Source of the DNA: Emiliania huxleyi CCMP1516 | Lineage: Eukaryota; Haptophyta; Isochrysidales; Noelaerhabdaceae | DNA length: 64,000 bases | Direction of reading: 5' to 3' | Assembly: GCF_000372725.1 (NCBI RefSeq) | Contig: NW_005200680.1 | Span: forward strand, 67,470-131,469 | The notes under the pieces: generated by a model | Database searches by the model: none | Told to the model about the DNA's origin: nothing | Seen by the model: the letters and a program-made list of their open reading frames with translations, nothing else | Made by a program: the position numbers and the translations under genes | Shown: positions 17,269 through 27,407 of the stretch, piece by piece | Numbering within the stretch: position 1 is the first letter of the stretch | How the letters are laid out: the number at the start of each line of letters is the position of its first letter

Positions 17269-18613
17269 ATGCTTGCTGGTAGCCAGCGTGAGAAGCTCGC
17301 GGCGCTCATTGAGTCTTCTGCGGCTCGCGCCGCCGCCGAGACGTTGAAGCAGGAGGCAGAGGAGCACGACGACGAATCATCTTTCGAGTCGATTGCCGAT
17401 GCGCAGGACATCTCTGAGATGGTGCCGGCGGAGGAGGAGGACATCTCTGCGGCCGCCCCGCCCGCCGTGGCGCCGGAGTCGCCGACTACGGCCGTTCCAC
17501 CGTCGCCCCAATCGGACCTCGCAGCGCAGGCTCTCCCGTCGCCAGAGCCGCCGCCGCCACCCTCGCCACTGCCGCCACCCTCGCCTCCGCCCACGCCGCC
17601 GACTTTCGACGAAGTCGAGGCCAAGGACTTGGCGCCGGCGGCGCCGGCCAAGGATTTGGCGCCCGCGGCGCCGGATAAGGAGCCGGCGCCCGCCCCGAAC
17701 AAGCGGCCAGCTGCCCCACGCCCCGTCCTGCTCGGCCTCCTCCTCCTGCTCGCGTCGGGCGTCGGCCTCGGCCTACTTTTCCGCCCCTCGGCGGTCGCGG
17801 TCGCGGTCGCCACGCCCGCCCCGCCCCCGCCGCACGCCTTTGTGGTGGGCGTGCGCGCCATCTCCGCCAAAGCAGAGCTGCTGCCCGCCATCACCGCAAA
17901 CGCCTCTGCCGGCGCCGCGCAGTGGGCTCGCGGCGCAGGCCTGGCGACTGGCCGGCAGGTGTCTCGCGGCGCGTCTGCAGGCGCGGCGACGCTTTCTGCC
18001 GCGGCGGCGAGCGCGTCCAAGCAAGCCTCGCGCGGCGCCGCTTCCGGCGCGGCGCTGCTCCGCGCCGCTGCGACGGCGGCAGCAACAGCGGCGGCGGCAT
18101 CCGCGCACACGGCCAAGGCGGGGACGGCTTGGGCGGCGGCGGCGGCGGCCAACGCCTCGGCGACGGCCAGGCAGCGCTCGGCCCCCGCCCTCTCCGCCGC
18201 CGCGTCTGCCCTCTCCTCCGCGGCAGCCAACTGGTCCAAGGAGGCGGCGCGGCGCGGCCGAAAGCTGGCCGCTTCAGGCAAATGCGTCGCCGCCGCCGCT
18301 GGCGCCGCCCTCGCCGCCCTCCCCGGCGCCGGCGCCGCCCTCGCTGGAAACGCCTCCTCCGCCGCCGCCGCTGCCGTCGCCGCCGCAGGCCCCCACGTCG
18401 CTGCGCTGCGGTCGGGTCTCGAGGCGGCCTCTCGAGGTCTCGAGGGGGCGGTGCGGCGGAGGCTGCGATATGAGTCGCACCGCGTGAGCAGCGTCTCTTC
18501 ACACCGCCCGCTGTGAACAGGTGCGGCTGCGGCTGCAGATCATCCGTGCCGCGGAGAAGCGCGGAGTGGCGGAGGCCCCGGCGGAAGCGAGGCCGCAGAG
18601 CGTGTGGTGGTGA
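17269..18613 (+). CDS. Ala-rich single-pass membrane protein, one intron
   Basis: I begin at ATG 17269 (MLAGSQREKLAALIESSAAR); an in-frame upstream ATG near 17137 lies in fragment-derived sequence. An acidic/Pro-rich region (PSPEPPPPPSPLPPPSPPP, then KDLAPAAP repeats) precedes one clear transmembrane helix (PVLLGLLLLLASGVGLGLLF, about residues 153-172). A long Ala-rich helical domain with small Ser/Lys positions follows. The intron 18451-18520 is GT-AG and sits in a duplicated GTGCGGCKG.. motif. Splicing yields EGA-VRLRLQIIRAAEKRG and a stop at 18611-18613. Function unknown; the Ala-rich part resembles amphipathic surface-coating helices. Confidence 0.6.
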
Positions 18614-19460
18614 GAGGCGGTTTCCTCGGAGCAGCGCATTTCCCGCCCCCTACCGCCGCGCGATTCCCGCCTGGAAGGGGTAGGGGGCGTGGGAGAGCGC
18701 GATCTCTGCTTGACGCATGTGCCCCCCTGCGGGAGGGAGGGGGAGGGGGTTGGGGTGGGGGTGAGGGGGAGGGCAAGCTAGATGTCTGCGCCCGCCGTCG
18801 GTCCCACCCCGCGTGTCGAGTCCCCTCTGTGCAGTTGACCCTCTGGGGAACGGGCTAGGATGTTTACGGTGTGCCGCTGTGTGCGATCTCTGTCCGCTGC
18901 GAGGGGTGAGGGCGTCGCTAGGTCTGTATTGTCGTCGGGGCCCGAGTGTCGGCATGGCTCATCCACGGCGCCGGCGACCGGCGTCGCGGGCGGCCTGTAC
19001 CCCTGTTCCATCTCGTGGGGTTCTCGGGTATCTCTCTGTGTCTGGGCACCATGGCACCATGCCGTGTCTCATGTGAGGCCTCGTCTCTGTCAGTGGAGGT
19101 GCACGCGCGGTGCGCGGACTGTGGTCATGATTTCTTCCGCGGGCTTCGCATGAGTTTTTTCGCGATTAAATAAAGACGGTCTGAAAATAAAACCGACGCG
19201 CGTTGCGAGAGCGCGGACAGCGAGAACACGAAATACGGCGTGTTGGCCGTGTTGGAGTGCACGAGGGGGGTGAGGGACGAGGCGGGAGAGGGGCACGGGA
19301 GAAAGGAGGGTGGAGGGATCTGAAAGGAGAGGGGAGAAGGGGCTGCGAGAGCACCTCCGGGGAGCTGCGCCGACGCGCAGGAGGGCTCATCACTCAGAGG
19401 TGCTTTGGAGAGGCTAAGGGGCTGACGGGAGGAGATCGATCAACGAAGCGCGCGCGGCTG
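18614..19460. other. non-coding; no gene recognised
   Basis: A G-rich stretch at 18660-18775 is followed by mixed sequence with no convincing frame. AATAAA-like motifs (TTAAATAAAG, GAAAATAAAACC) at 19166-19193 could be 3' processing signals. Confidence 0.4.
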
Positions 19461-19461
19461 T

Positions 19462-19462
<1 letters not shown>

Positions 19463-19539
<77 letters not shown>
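19463..19539 (+). repeat. (GT)n microsatellite
   Basis: About 38 uninterrupted GT units immediately 3' of the KH-protein gene. Confidence 0.97.
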
Positions 19540-19543
<4 letters not shown>

Positions 19544-19554
19544 CAAGGCGTCCG

Positions 19555-22500
19555 CTACGCCCAGCTCGTGCTCACGCGCGGGTGCGAGACGGCGGAGTCG
19601 CGAGACGACGAAACGGCAGACCTACCTCGCCAGACCTCGCCACTGTGGGAAGTGTCTAGGAAGTGTCTAGGAAGTGTCTAAGACGGCAGACCTACCTCGC
19701 CAGACCCCGCCACTGTGGCGATCGGACGGCGGAGCGGAGGAGGGAGATAGGAAAGCCCGAAGGGGGGGTATGCGCAGGGAGGGGGCATGGGCAGGGAGGG
19801 GGGGGGGCGCAGCGCTCCTCCGCTCCTCCTTGGACTCGCTGGGCGCCTAGACACTTCCTGGACACTTCTTAAACACTTCCTTGTTCACACCTCCTTGGAC
19901 TCGCTGGGCGCCGAAGCTGCGAGCTGCGGCGGCGACGGCCCCCGGCCTGCCCCCGCCCCCGCCCCCGCCCCGCCCACCTCGTCCCCGCCGCCGCAGCTGA
20001 ACCAGATCCCATCGTCCGCCGCCGCGGTCGCCTGCACAGAGGGCTCCAAGAAGGCTCACGCGAGGGGCGGCAAGCGGCGACTCCTTCTTTTGCGGCGGTC
20101 GCCGGGGCGAGGACGCTTGCGTCTGCCGGCCCCGCCGGAGGTGCGGGCCCGGCAGGCCCGGCGGGCACCGCTGCCTGCGGCGGCGGAAGGAGGTGTGAAC
20201 AAGGAAGTGTCTGGGAAGTGTCTAGGAAGTGTCTAAGACGGGGCACCGCTGACTGCGGCGGCGGAAGGCCCAAGTGCAGCCCCCCGAGCGCCGCCGCCAA
20301 AGGCGTGCCGTCCGCGCCGCCGCCCGGCAGAGCGTGCGGCTGCGGCATAGGTGCGACTTGTGGCATCGGCATGGGCGAGAGCTGCATCGGTTGCTGCATC
20401 GGCGGCGGTTGCATGCTCGGCGGGCGCGGTATAGGCTGCGCCGGCAGGAACATGCCTGGCGGGAGGAGCGAGGAGGTGCGAGGTGTGAGCAAGGAAGTGC
20501 CTAGGAGGTGTCTAGGAGGTGTCTAGGAGGTGTCTAGGAACATGCCTGGCGGGAGGACCGCCGCCGGCGGGTGGAGAGGCGCCATCATCGAGACAGACGA
20601 CTCGGCCAGCTTGGAGAGCACGGCGCTGGTCGCGGCGCAAACCGCGTGCGAGGGGCCTGCAGACGAGATATGGGGAGGTATGGGGGAGATGTGGGGAGAT
20701 ATGGGGGAGATAGACTTGCGAGGGGCCTGCAGACGAGATATGGGGAGGTATGGGGGAGATGTGGGGAGATATGGGGGAGATAGACTTGCGAGGGGCCTGC
20801 AGACAAGAGTAGGCTGCGAGTCAAGAAGAGGAGGCTGGTAGTGGCGGCGCAGGAGCGCGTGGTGTCGGCCCGAGAGGGAAAGGAGCCTCCACCCTTGCGC
20901 CGCCTGGTCACAGCTGCAGGTGTGAAGAGACGCTGTTCAGGGCTGCCGCAGAGGAGCCTCCGCCCTTGCGCTTCCTCCTCCCTCGGCAGCTCGAGGGCGA
21001 TGCCAGCCTCGCGGAGGGCCTTGCAGAGCAGTCCTCGACGAGTGAGATCTGGGGAGATGTGGGGAGATGTGGGGAGATATGGGGAGATATGGCCTTGCAG
21101 AGGAGTCCTCGACGAGTGAGATATGGGGAGATGTGGGGAGATATGGGGAGATATGGCCTTGCAGAGGAGTCCTCGACAAGTGAGATATGGGGAGATGTGG
21201 GGAGATGTGGGGAGATATGGCCTTGCAGAGGAGTCCTCGACGAGTGAGATGTGGGGAGATGTGGGGAGATATGGGGAGATATGGGGAGATATGGCCTTGC
21301 AGAGGAGTCCTCGACGAGTGAGATATGGGGAGATGTGGGGAGATGTGGGGAGATATGGGGAGATATGGCCTTGCAGAGGAGTCCTCGACGAGTCAGGGAT
21401 CCACTCACTCTCGAGGAGGGACTTGCAAGCGGGGATGTGGTGAGATAGGGGAGACTTGCTAGCGGAGGACAGAGCAGACTCGACGGCTCCGGCGAGGCGC
21501 GAGGAGCGGGGAGGAGGGCTCTTGGGCCCTGCGCCCCGCCCGCCCACTCGCTAGCACTCGAGCTCGCGTCTCTCTCCCGCTAGTAGGCGGCACCTTGAGA
21601 GATGGGGAGAGTTGGGGAGATATGGGGAGACCTCTCTCCCGCCAGCAGGCGGCACCTTGAGCCCTGCGCCGCTCTTGCCGACGACGCTGCCGACCGCCTC
21701 ACTGGGCAGTAGCACCTGCGATTGGCTCGAGCGGGTGCTGTCCTGCGGTACGCTGCCGTCTCCGACCGCCTCGCGATGGGGGCGGCGTCACCCGCAGGTG
21801 GACGAGAGATGTCTAGGAAGTGTCTAGGAAATGTCTAGGAAGTGTCTAGGGCGGCGTCACCCGCAGGTGGACGGGGCAGGAGGTGCCGTCTGGGCTGCGC
21901 AGGCTGGAGGGCTCCGGCCCCGATCCTATGCCATACACCGTCAAGCGTACACGCGTGATAGCGTACACGCGTGATAGGGCTTGAGCCGGCTGGCGGGCTC
22001 CGGCCCCGAGCCTAGCTTGCGGCAGAGGAGGTCGAGGTGTGAACAAGGACGTGTCTAGGAGGTGTCTAGGAAGTGTCTAGGCCCCGAGCCTAGCTTGCGG
22101 CAGAGGAGGTCGAGGCAGCGCAGCTGCTTCGCCACGGGAGGCCGGATCGTGAGCAGGCGGCCACCGAACCACTCGCCACGCGCGAGCTCAAAGTGGGCGC
22201 CGCTCTCCTAACGAAACCCAGTCCGGGTGGCGGCTCAGGGGTCACAGTCGGGGAGGCTGCAGTCCCACCGTGGGCGCCGCTTCCGCCTTGCGGATGTCTA
22301 GGAAGTGTCTAGGAAGTGTGTCTAGGAGAGTGTCTAGGAGAGTGTCTAGAGCTGCTTCCGCCTTGCGGATGTCGCGCAGGCCGGCGCCCGCCTTGCCGAC
22401 CAGGTGGCCGACCCGGATCGACTCGAGCAGCAGCCGCGCCGACCCGACCGGCGCTGCCGAGACCGGGTGCGGTGCGAGAGGCCGGCCACCCATCCCCATC

Positions 22501-22790
22501 ATGCCGCCCGGCGCCGTGACGGGCGCGAGGCTGGGCTGCGACATCATCTGCACCATGATGTGCTGTGCCTGCTGCACCTGCTCCGGCGTGCCCGTCAGCT
22601 GGATCTCGCGGTCGCCGTTCTCGAGCGCCTCCCTCGGCACGTGGGCTCGGACACGCGCGAGGCGCCAGAGGTGGCGGAGGCCCGAGCCGCCCGGGCCGAT
22701 GACCTTTCCGATGCGCGAGCCGGGGCAGGTGACGACCACGGACACGTACATGGGCTGAACGACGCCCTGCGGCTCGACATGCCCGAACAT
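19555..22790 (-). CDS. triple-KH RNA-binding protein, many exon-duplication introns
   Basis: Starts MFGHVEPQGVVQPMYVSVVV at ATG 22790. KH1 has the GXXG loop in RIGKVIGPGGSGLRHL. KH2 is SIRVGHLVGKAGAGLRDIRK, continuing after introns as ESGAHFELARGEWFGGRLLT. KH3 is LLPSEAVGSVVGKSGAGLK (about 21690). Downstream exons give ALREAGIALELPREEEAQG, then a Pro/Met/Gln-rich tail (MQPPPMQQPMQLSPMPMP) and DDGIWFSCGGGDEVGG. Poly-KH proteins of the PCBP/FUBP type bind C/U-rich RNA or ssDNA. Introns near 22356-22296, 22085-22025, 21855-21800, 21640-21590, 21390-21020, 20930-20890, 20790-20660, 20540-20470, 20240-20190, 20085-20035, 19910-19850 and 19685-19640 are bounded by repeats of coding sequence. The 3' end (STSWA, stop about 19555) and some exon phases are uncertain. 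Confidence 0.75.
21017..21395. repeat. 60-70-bp tandem units with embedded exon copy, KH-gene intron
   Basis: Six copies of GGCCTTGCAGAGGAGTCCTC and GACGAGTGAGATATGGGGAG, separated by variable numbers of ATGGGGAGAT decamers. The embedded 25-mer is exon-derived (minus strand, encoding part of ..CKAL..). The design is the same as the ABCF intron at 10983-11257. Confidence 0.85.
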
Positions 22791-23581
22791 TCGGGCCAGA
22801 AGGGCGACAACTCTGACGCAGCGCTGCCAGCGATTGCCACTTCGCCCCCCTGAGGGTTCGGCTCAGACGCGCCACGGGAGGACTGACTTCCGATCAATAT
22901 CTGTGGGGACGCAGCTCTGAGCGCCCAGCGACGCGTGCCGGATGGAGTCCGGCCGCGGGTGACTAGGGAAGTTCGCTCAGGATGTGTGGCAGTCAGTTCG
23001 GCTGAGTGTCTTGTCTTGTGGTTCTGTGTGTCGCTCCCTCCTGTGTGACCGTCATCGCCCGTCTAGCGTCCACCCATACCGCGTTGGTGTCCCAGTCGTT
23101 GGTCGGACTGTGTTTCGCCTTCCCATCAATCAATCAATATCTGTGAGCACCCACAAGCGAGCTTTTGCTCTTTTACTACCCAGACGTCGAGACATTCTGT
23201 GTGAGCGCACCCCGCTTTTTGATACTCCTCAAGCTCAAGATCGGCGAAAGTTGTGTCTTCAGCCTGCTCCCCCCGCAAGGCGCGCGATACACACTTTCTG
23301 AGATGCGAATCAGTATGTGTAGGAAGCAGCCGGATATAACTGGGGCCCCGGACGTAAGTGTATGATACGTTACGCACTTAGCCCCGTGCACTCGTCCACT
23401 CGACCGCCCTCGCCTCTCTCTCTCTCTCTCCCTCTGTCTGTCTGCCACAGCGCAGGCCGCAGCGCAAGCACAGGCGGCGCTGCGGCTGCGGCGGCGCGCG
23501 AACTACCCTAAATCAGGAGGGGGGGAGGCACCTCTGGACGAGCGGCCCTTTCAGGATGCTCACTCCTCGAGGTCCTTGCGA
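22791..23581. other. intergenic; dispersed repeats, no gene recognised
   Basis: Contains a copy of the 4797-4935 segment at 22990-23105. An inverted match to 2440-2465 lies at 23268-23295 (CGCAAGGCGCGCGATACACA). CT/TG-rich tracts occur at 23410-23450. Confidence 0.5.
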
Positions 23582-24439
23582 TCACTTGCGTCCGAACGGC
23601 CGGGATGGCGGACGCTGCTGCCGGGGGGCTGCGCTGCTCGCCCTGGCGATCCCGTCTGAAACATCGCCCGACGAGACTTCGTCCGCGCTTCCGGCATAGA
23701 CGGCCCAGCCGCTGGAGCGCCCGCGGCTCGACGTCGAGTCGAAGCTGCGCACGGATAGGGCGAAGCCGCTCTCTTGGTGCGTGACCCACTCAAGCGCGCT
23801 CCACTGCGGCGGCGCCGCCGTGTCCGGGGGTATCATGACGCCGGGGGGTGGCGACGGTGCGCGCCGCCGGAAGCGCTTGGCCGTCCCACCTCCCTTGGGG
23901 CGCTCCGTCGCCGCCCGGCGCTCCGTCGCCGACCGCGGCGGCGGGCCGCCCTCGCGCGGCGCCGACGAAGCCGTTGCCTCGCGGCCGGCCACCAGAGGAG
24001 TGGTCGCCGCCACGTCGTCCTCTGGCAAAGCGCCCCTCTCCACCGGGCGTAGGTCAGCGTATGCCCTCGACCTCAGCGACGACGGCGACAAGAGACCTGC
24101 GCCGCCGGTCGAGGCCGCGAGGATCGCGGACGCCAGCGAGGGCTCCGTCGAGACCGGCGCGTCGAAGGACGCGGGTGGAAGCTTCTCGGAGCTCAGCCGC
24201 CTCAGGTGCGCCTCGAGATGGTCGACGCCGGCCTCGACGTCCACCGTCGAGTGGCGGGCGCGCACGCGCTCCACTGTGGGGGTACCGGCGGCGGACCAGC
24301 GCGCGGAGCTGCCGCGCGCGTGCCGGAAGCTGCGCTGGAAGCTGTGGCGGGCGCTGTAGCGGACGCTGGACCAGCGCGAGCTGGACCAGCGGCTCAGCGG
24401 CGACTTGTAGCGGCAGATGCGGCGCACGACGCAGAGCAT
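23582..24439 (-). CDS. hypothetical Ser/Pro/Arg-rich protein
   Basis: Open frame from ATG 24439 (MLCVVRRICRYKSPLSRWSS), about 285 residues, no recognised domain. A hydrophilic middle (FDAPVSTEPSLASAILAAST; ADLRPVERGALPEDDVAATT) leads to the segment GVMIPPDTAAPPQWSALEWV, THQESGFALSVRSFDSTSS. The non-repetitive composition over the last 120 residues favours real coding sequence. The Arg/Trp/Ser-rich first 50 residues are less convincing; the true start may be an internal or upstream exon. Confidence 0.45.
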   Translation of the reverse strand: MLCVVRRICRYKSPLSRWSSSRWSSVRYSARHSFQRSFRHARGSSARWSAAGTPTVERVRARHSTVDVEAGVDHLEAHLRRLSSEKLPPASFDAPVSTEPSLASAILAASTGGAGLLSPSSLRSRAYADLRPVERGALPEDDVAATTPLVAGREATASSAPREGGPPPRSATERRAATERPKGGGTAKRFRRRAPSPPPGVMIPPDTAAPPQWSALEWVTHQESGFALSVRSFDSTSSRGRSSGWAVYAGSADEVSSGDVSDGIARASSAAPRQQRPPSRPFGRK

Positions 24440-24836
24440 CACCAAGGCAGCGCACCTGGCGGGCGCGAGGCAGAGCGCTGGCCTCTTAGTATGAATACTC
24501 TCTCAGCATGCGCGGGACGGCACTCGGCAGGCGATGAGGAGTGGTGGCGCACAGGACGGCGAGGGCGTAGGCGACGAAATACGCGATCCTGCGAGCGGCG
24601 GCGGGAGGAAATTGTAGCGAAGCAGCGGCGGTCCAGTGGTGTGGAGCGGACTCTGCGGCCGCGCTGGCAATGGTGGTGGTAGTGGAGCTGGGGGAGCGTT
24701 GCTCTGCTATGTAAGCAGTCCTGTTCCAGTCGGTGGCCGTGCCGTCGTCCATTTTGTCAGCAGACCACCACGGTGGAGAGCTGGGCGAAAGGCTCGGCGG
24801 CGGGCTCAGTGGCGGGAGGATCGGCGGCGGCAGGAG

Positions 24837-24911
24837 CTCAGTGGCGTTCGGCTCAGTGGCGTTCGGCTCAGTGGCGTTCGGCTCAGTGGCGTTCGGCTCA
24901 GTGGCGTTCGG
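24837..24911. repeat. 15-bp tandem repeat (CTCAGTGGCGTTCGG)x5
   Basis: Five perfect units, followed by degenerate GGCGGCAGGATCGGC units to 24965. Confidence 0.95.
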
Positions 24912-25117
24912 CGGCAGGATCGGCGGCGGCCAAGGCGGCATCGGCGGCAGGATCGGCGGCGGGCCGTTGTGGCGAATTCAAGCGAGGCAGGCGAGAGAGC
25001 AAGCGCCGTTTAGCGGCGCCAGTTTCTTTGTTTTTTGAGCGGTTCGTGCTACGAACGAACAAACCCCCACTTCCCTCCTCCAGCCGGCCCCGCCGATGTC
25101 ACCACCATGGAGCATGG

Positions 25118-26000
25118 TCACCACCCCTCCTCCTCCCACTCCTCCTCCTCCTCCTCCGCCCCGCGCCCCCGCTTGCGCGGCGCGAGGTGCGCCAAGTACG
25201 GGTTGTACCGCTCCTCCGCGGGCGCCGACGGCTCGTCCCCGTCTTCGGCCGCCCGGCGTGCCGCCGCCCGCTCCTCCGCCTCCTTCTTCTTCGCCTCGGC
25301 GGCGGCGGCCGCCGCCTGCGCCGCCCTCTCCGCCGCCGCCAGCCTCGCGCGCCTCTCTGCCCGCATCGGCTCGATCTCCTCGGCAGAGAGGAGCGCGCTG
25401 CCTAGGAAGTGTCTAGGAAGTGTCTAGGAAGTGTCTAGGAAGTGTCTAGGAATGATCTCCTCGGCAGAGAGGAGCACGCTGCATACGGTGTGAATACGCC
25501 GACATGAGGGCACGAGAATACGGCATTGTGCAGCGTATTGAGAGCACCGCGTGAAGACGAGGGGTGCGACTACAGTGAATTCGGCTGAGAGTACGGCCGA
25601 ATACAGCGGAACGCGTGTCCCCTCGAGCGCTACGAGGAATACAGCGGAACACGTGTCCATCTTCTAGGGCGCGCTGCCGTCTCGCGCTCCGGAGACGCGC
25701 CGCAGCAAGTGCACGCCCAACGACCCGTCGCCACCGCTCGGCGCGCACGCCACCAGCGCCAGCGGCGGCGCCTCGCCAGCCACCTCGCCAGCCTCCTCAG
25801 CGGGGGCCGTGCGGGAGCCGCCCTCCGCCGCCGCCGCCGCCGCCGCCTCGGCCGCCGCTTCGGTGGCGGCAGAGTCGAGGTAGAGCTCAACGCCCTCCGC
25901 CTGCGCGGAGGAGGGGGCCGGGGAAGGGCGGCTCGGCCGCTAGGGGGGAGGGGGAGGGGGAGGGGGGGGAGGGGGGAAGGGGGAGGGGGGGAGGAGGGGG
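25118..26000 (-). CDS. Ala/Glu-rich nuclear-type protein, 3' exons (5' part in assembly gap)
   Basis: The last exon reads EPMRAERRARLAAAERAAQA, a long charged helix, then EDGDEPSAPAEERYNPYLAH and LAPRKRGRGAEEEEEEWEEE before the stop at 25118. An upstream exon (about 25665-25880) reads ELYLDSAATEAAAE, then GEAPPLALVACAPSGGDGSL and GVHLLRRVSGARDGS. The joining intron contains GAAGTGTCTAG repeats at 25402-25450 and is bounded by copies of GGCAGCGCGC and ATCTCCTCGGCAGAGAGGAG. NPYLAH followed by a basic/acidic tail occurs in splicing or nuclear factors, but I cannot name the family. The 5' end runs into the gap at 26001. Confidence 0.5.
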
Positions 26001-26742
26001 NNNNNNNNNNNNNNNNNNNNNNNNNNNNNNNNNNNNNNNNNNNNNNNNNNNNNNNNNNNNNNNNNNNNNNNNNNNNNNNNNNNNNNNNNNNNNNNNNNNN
26101 NNNNNNNNNNNNNNNNNNNNNNNNNNNNNNNNNNNNNNNNNNNNNNNNNNNNNNNNNNNNNNNNNNNNNNNNNNNNNNNNNNNNNNNNNNNNNNNNNNNN
26201 NNNNNNNNNNNNNNNNNNNNNNNNNNNNNNNNNNNNNNNNNNNNNNNNNNNNNNNNNNNNNNNNNNNNNNNNNNNNNNNNNNNNNNNNNNNNNNNNNNNN
26301 NNNNNNNNNNNNNNNNNNNNNNNNNNNNNNNNNNNNNNNNNNNNNNNNNNNNNNNNNNNNNNNNNNNNNNNNNNNNNNNNNNNNNNNNNNNNNNNNNNNN
26401 NNNNNNNNNNNNNNNNNNNNNNNNNNNNNNNNNNNNNNNNNNNNNNNNNNNNNNNNNNNNNNNNNNNNNNNNNNNNNNNNNNNNNNNNNNNNNNNNNNNN
26501 NNNNNNNNNNNNNNNNNNNNNNNNNNNNNNNNNNNNNNNNNNNNNNNNNNNNNNNNNNNNNNNNNNNNNNNNNNNNNNNNNNNNNNNNNNNNNNNNNNNN
26601 NNNNNNNNNNNNNNNNNNNNNNNNNNNNNNNNNNNNNNNNNNNNNNNNNNNNNNNNNNNNNNNNNNNNNNNNNNNNNNNNNNNNNNNNNNNNNNNNNNNN
26701 NNNNNNNNNNNNNNNNNNNNNNNNNNNNNNNNNNNNNNNNNN
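26001..26742. other. assembly gap (N)
   Basis: 742 unknown bases, preceded by an A/G-rich run (GGGGGAGGGG repeats) and followed by a poly-G run. The gap probably reflects unsequenceable purine-rich sequence. Confidence 1.
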
Positions 26743-26810
26743 TTCTGGGGGGGGGGGGGGGGGCGGTGCCACTGCAGGTGGGGAGGGGCGAGGGCGGCGG
26801 CATATGCCCG

Positions 26811-26915
26811 TTCTCGGAAGTGTCTCGGCAGGCTCTCGGAAGTGTCTCGGCAGGCTCTCGGCAGGTTCTCGGAAGTGTCTCGACAGGCTCTCGGAAGTGT
26901 CTCGGAAGTGTCTCT
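26811..26915 (+). repeat. (CTCGGAAGTGT/CTCGGCAGG)n intron-type filler
   Basis: About nine 10-11-bp units (TCTCGGAAGTG, TCTCGGCAGGC). This is a variant of the CTAGGAAGTGT family found in introns of other genes in the window. No exon can be assigned beside it because of the gap. Confidence 0.7.
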
Positions 26916-27074
26916 GCACCGGGCCGGCCGTCGCCCCCCCAACTCCCTTCGCACGCAGCGCGTTCCACTCCCCGAAGCGAGCGCCGTGGAAGAGGGCCCC
27001 TTGCCTGCGGAGCGAGCAGCGGGGAGTGGAACGCGCTGAGGCCGCAAAGAGGGGGGGGGGGGTAATTAAATTTT

Positions 27075-27270
27075 AATCGCCAGCGGAGCTACGGCGCGCG
27101 AGGCCGAGGGCACGCGTCTTAATTATTAGTAATGAATGATTAATTATCGCGCGAGGCCGAGGGCACGCGTCTTGCCGCGGGCGCGCTAGAGAAGGGCCGA
27201 GATGTGTTCGGTTTTGGGCATCGAGGAGGAAGGAAGGAAGGAAGGAAGGAATCAGAAGGGCCGAGAGGTG
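27075..27270. other. two small exon-duplication intron structures
   Basis: CGCGCGAGGCCGAGGGCACG is present at 27096 and 27148, separated by AT-rich TTAATTATTAGTAATGAATG filler. AGAAGGGCCGAGA occurs at 27189 and 27255, separated by (GGAA)n. They have the window's intron anatomy and probably belong to the minus-strand FHA gene or a neighbour, but the exons are too short to translate with certainty. Confidence 0.45.
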
Positions 27271-27407
27271 GCATCCTCGAGCATCTAGGCCGCCCTTGCC
27301 CCTTCCTCGCCAGCGAGGCGTACCCCACCTGCAGGGAGGCGAATCCACAAGGTCCACGCAAGGCATCCTAGCGGGCCGCGCCCAGAGGGGGGGCGTCCTA
27401 GCGTCCT

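Noticed and set aside
25615-27076. Open frames spanning the N gap
   Set aside because: They exist only because unknown bases cannot contain stops.
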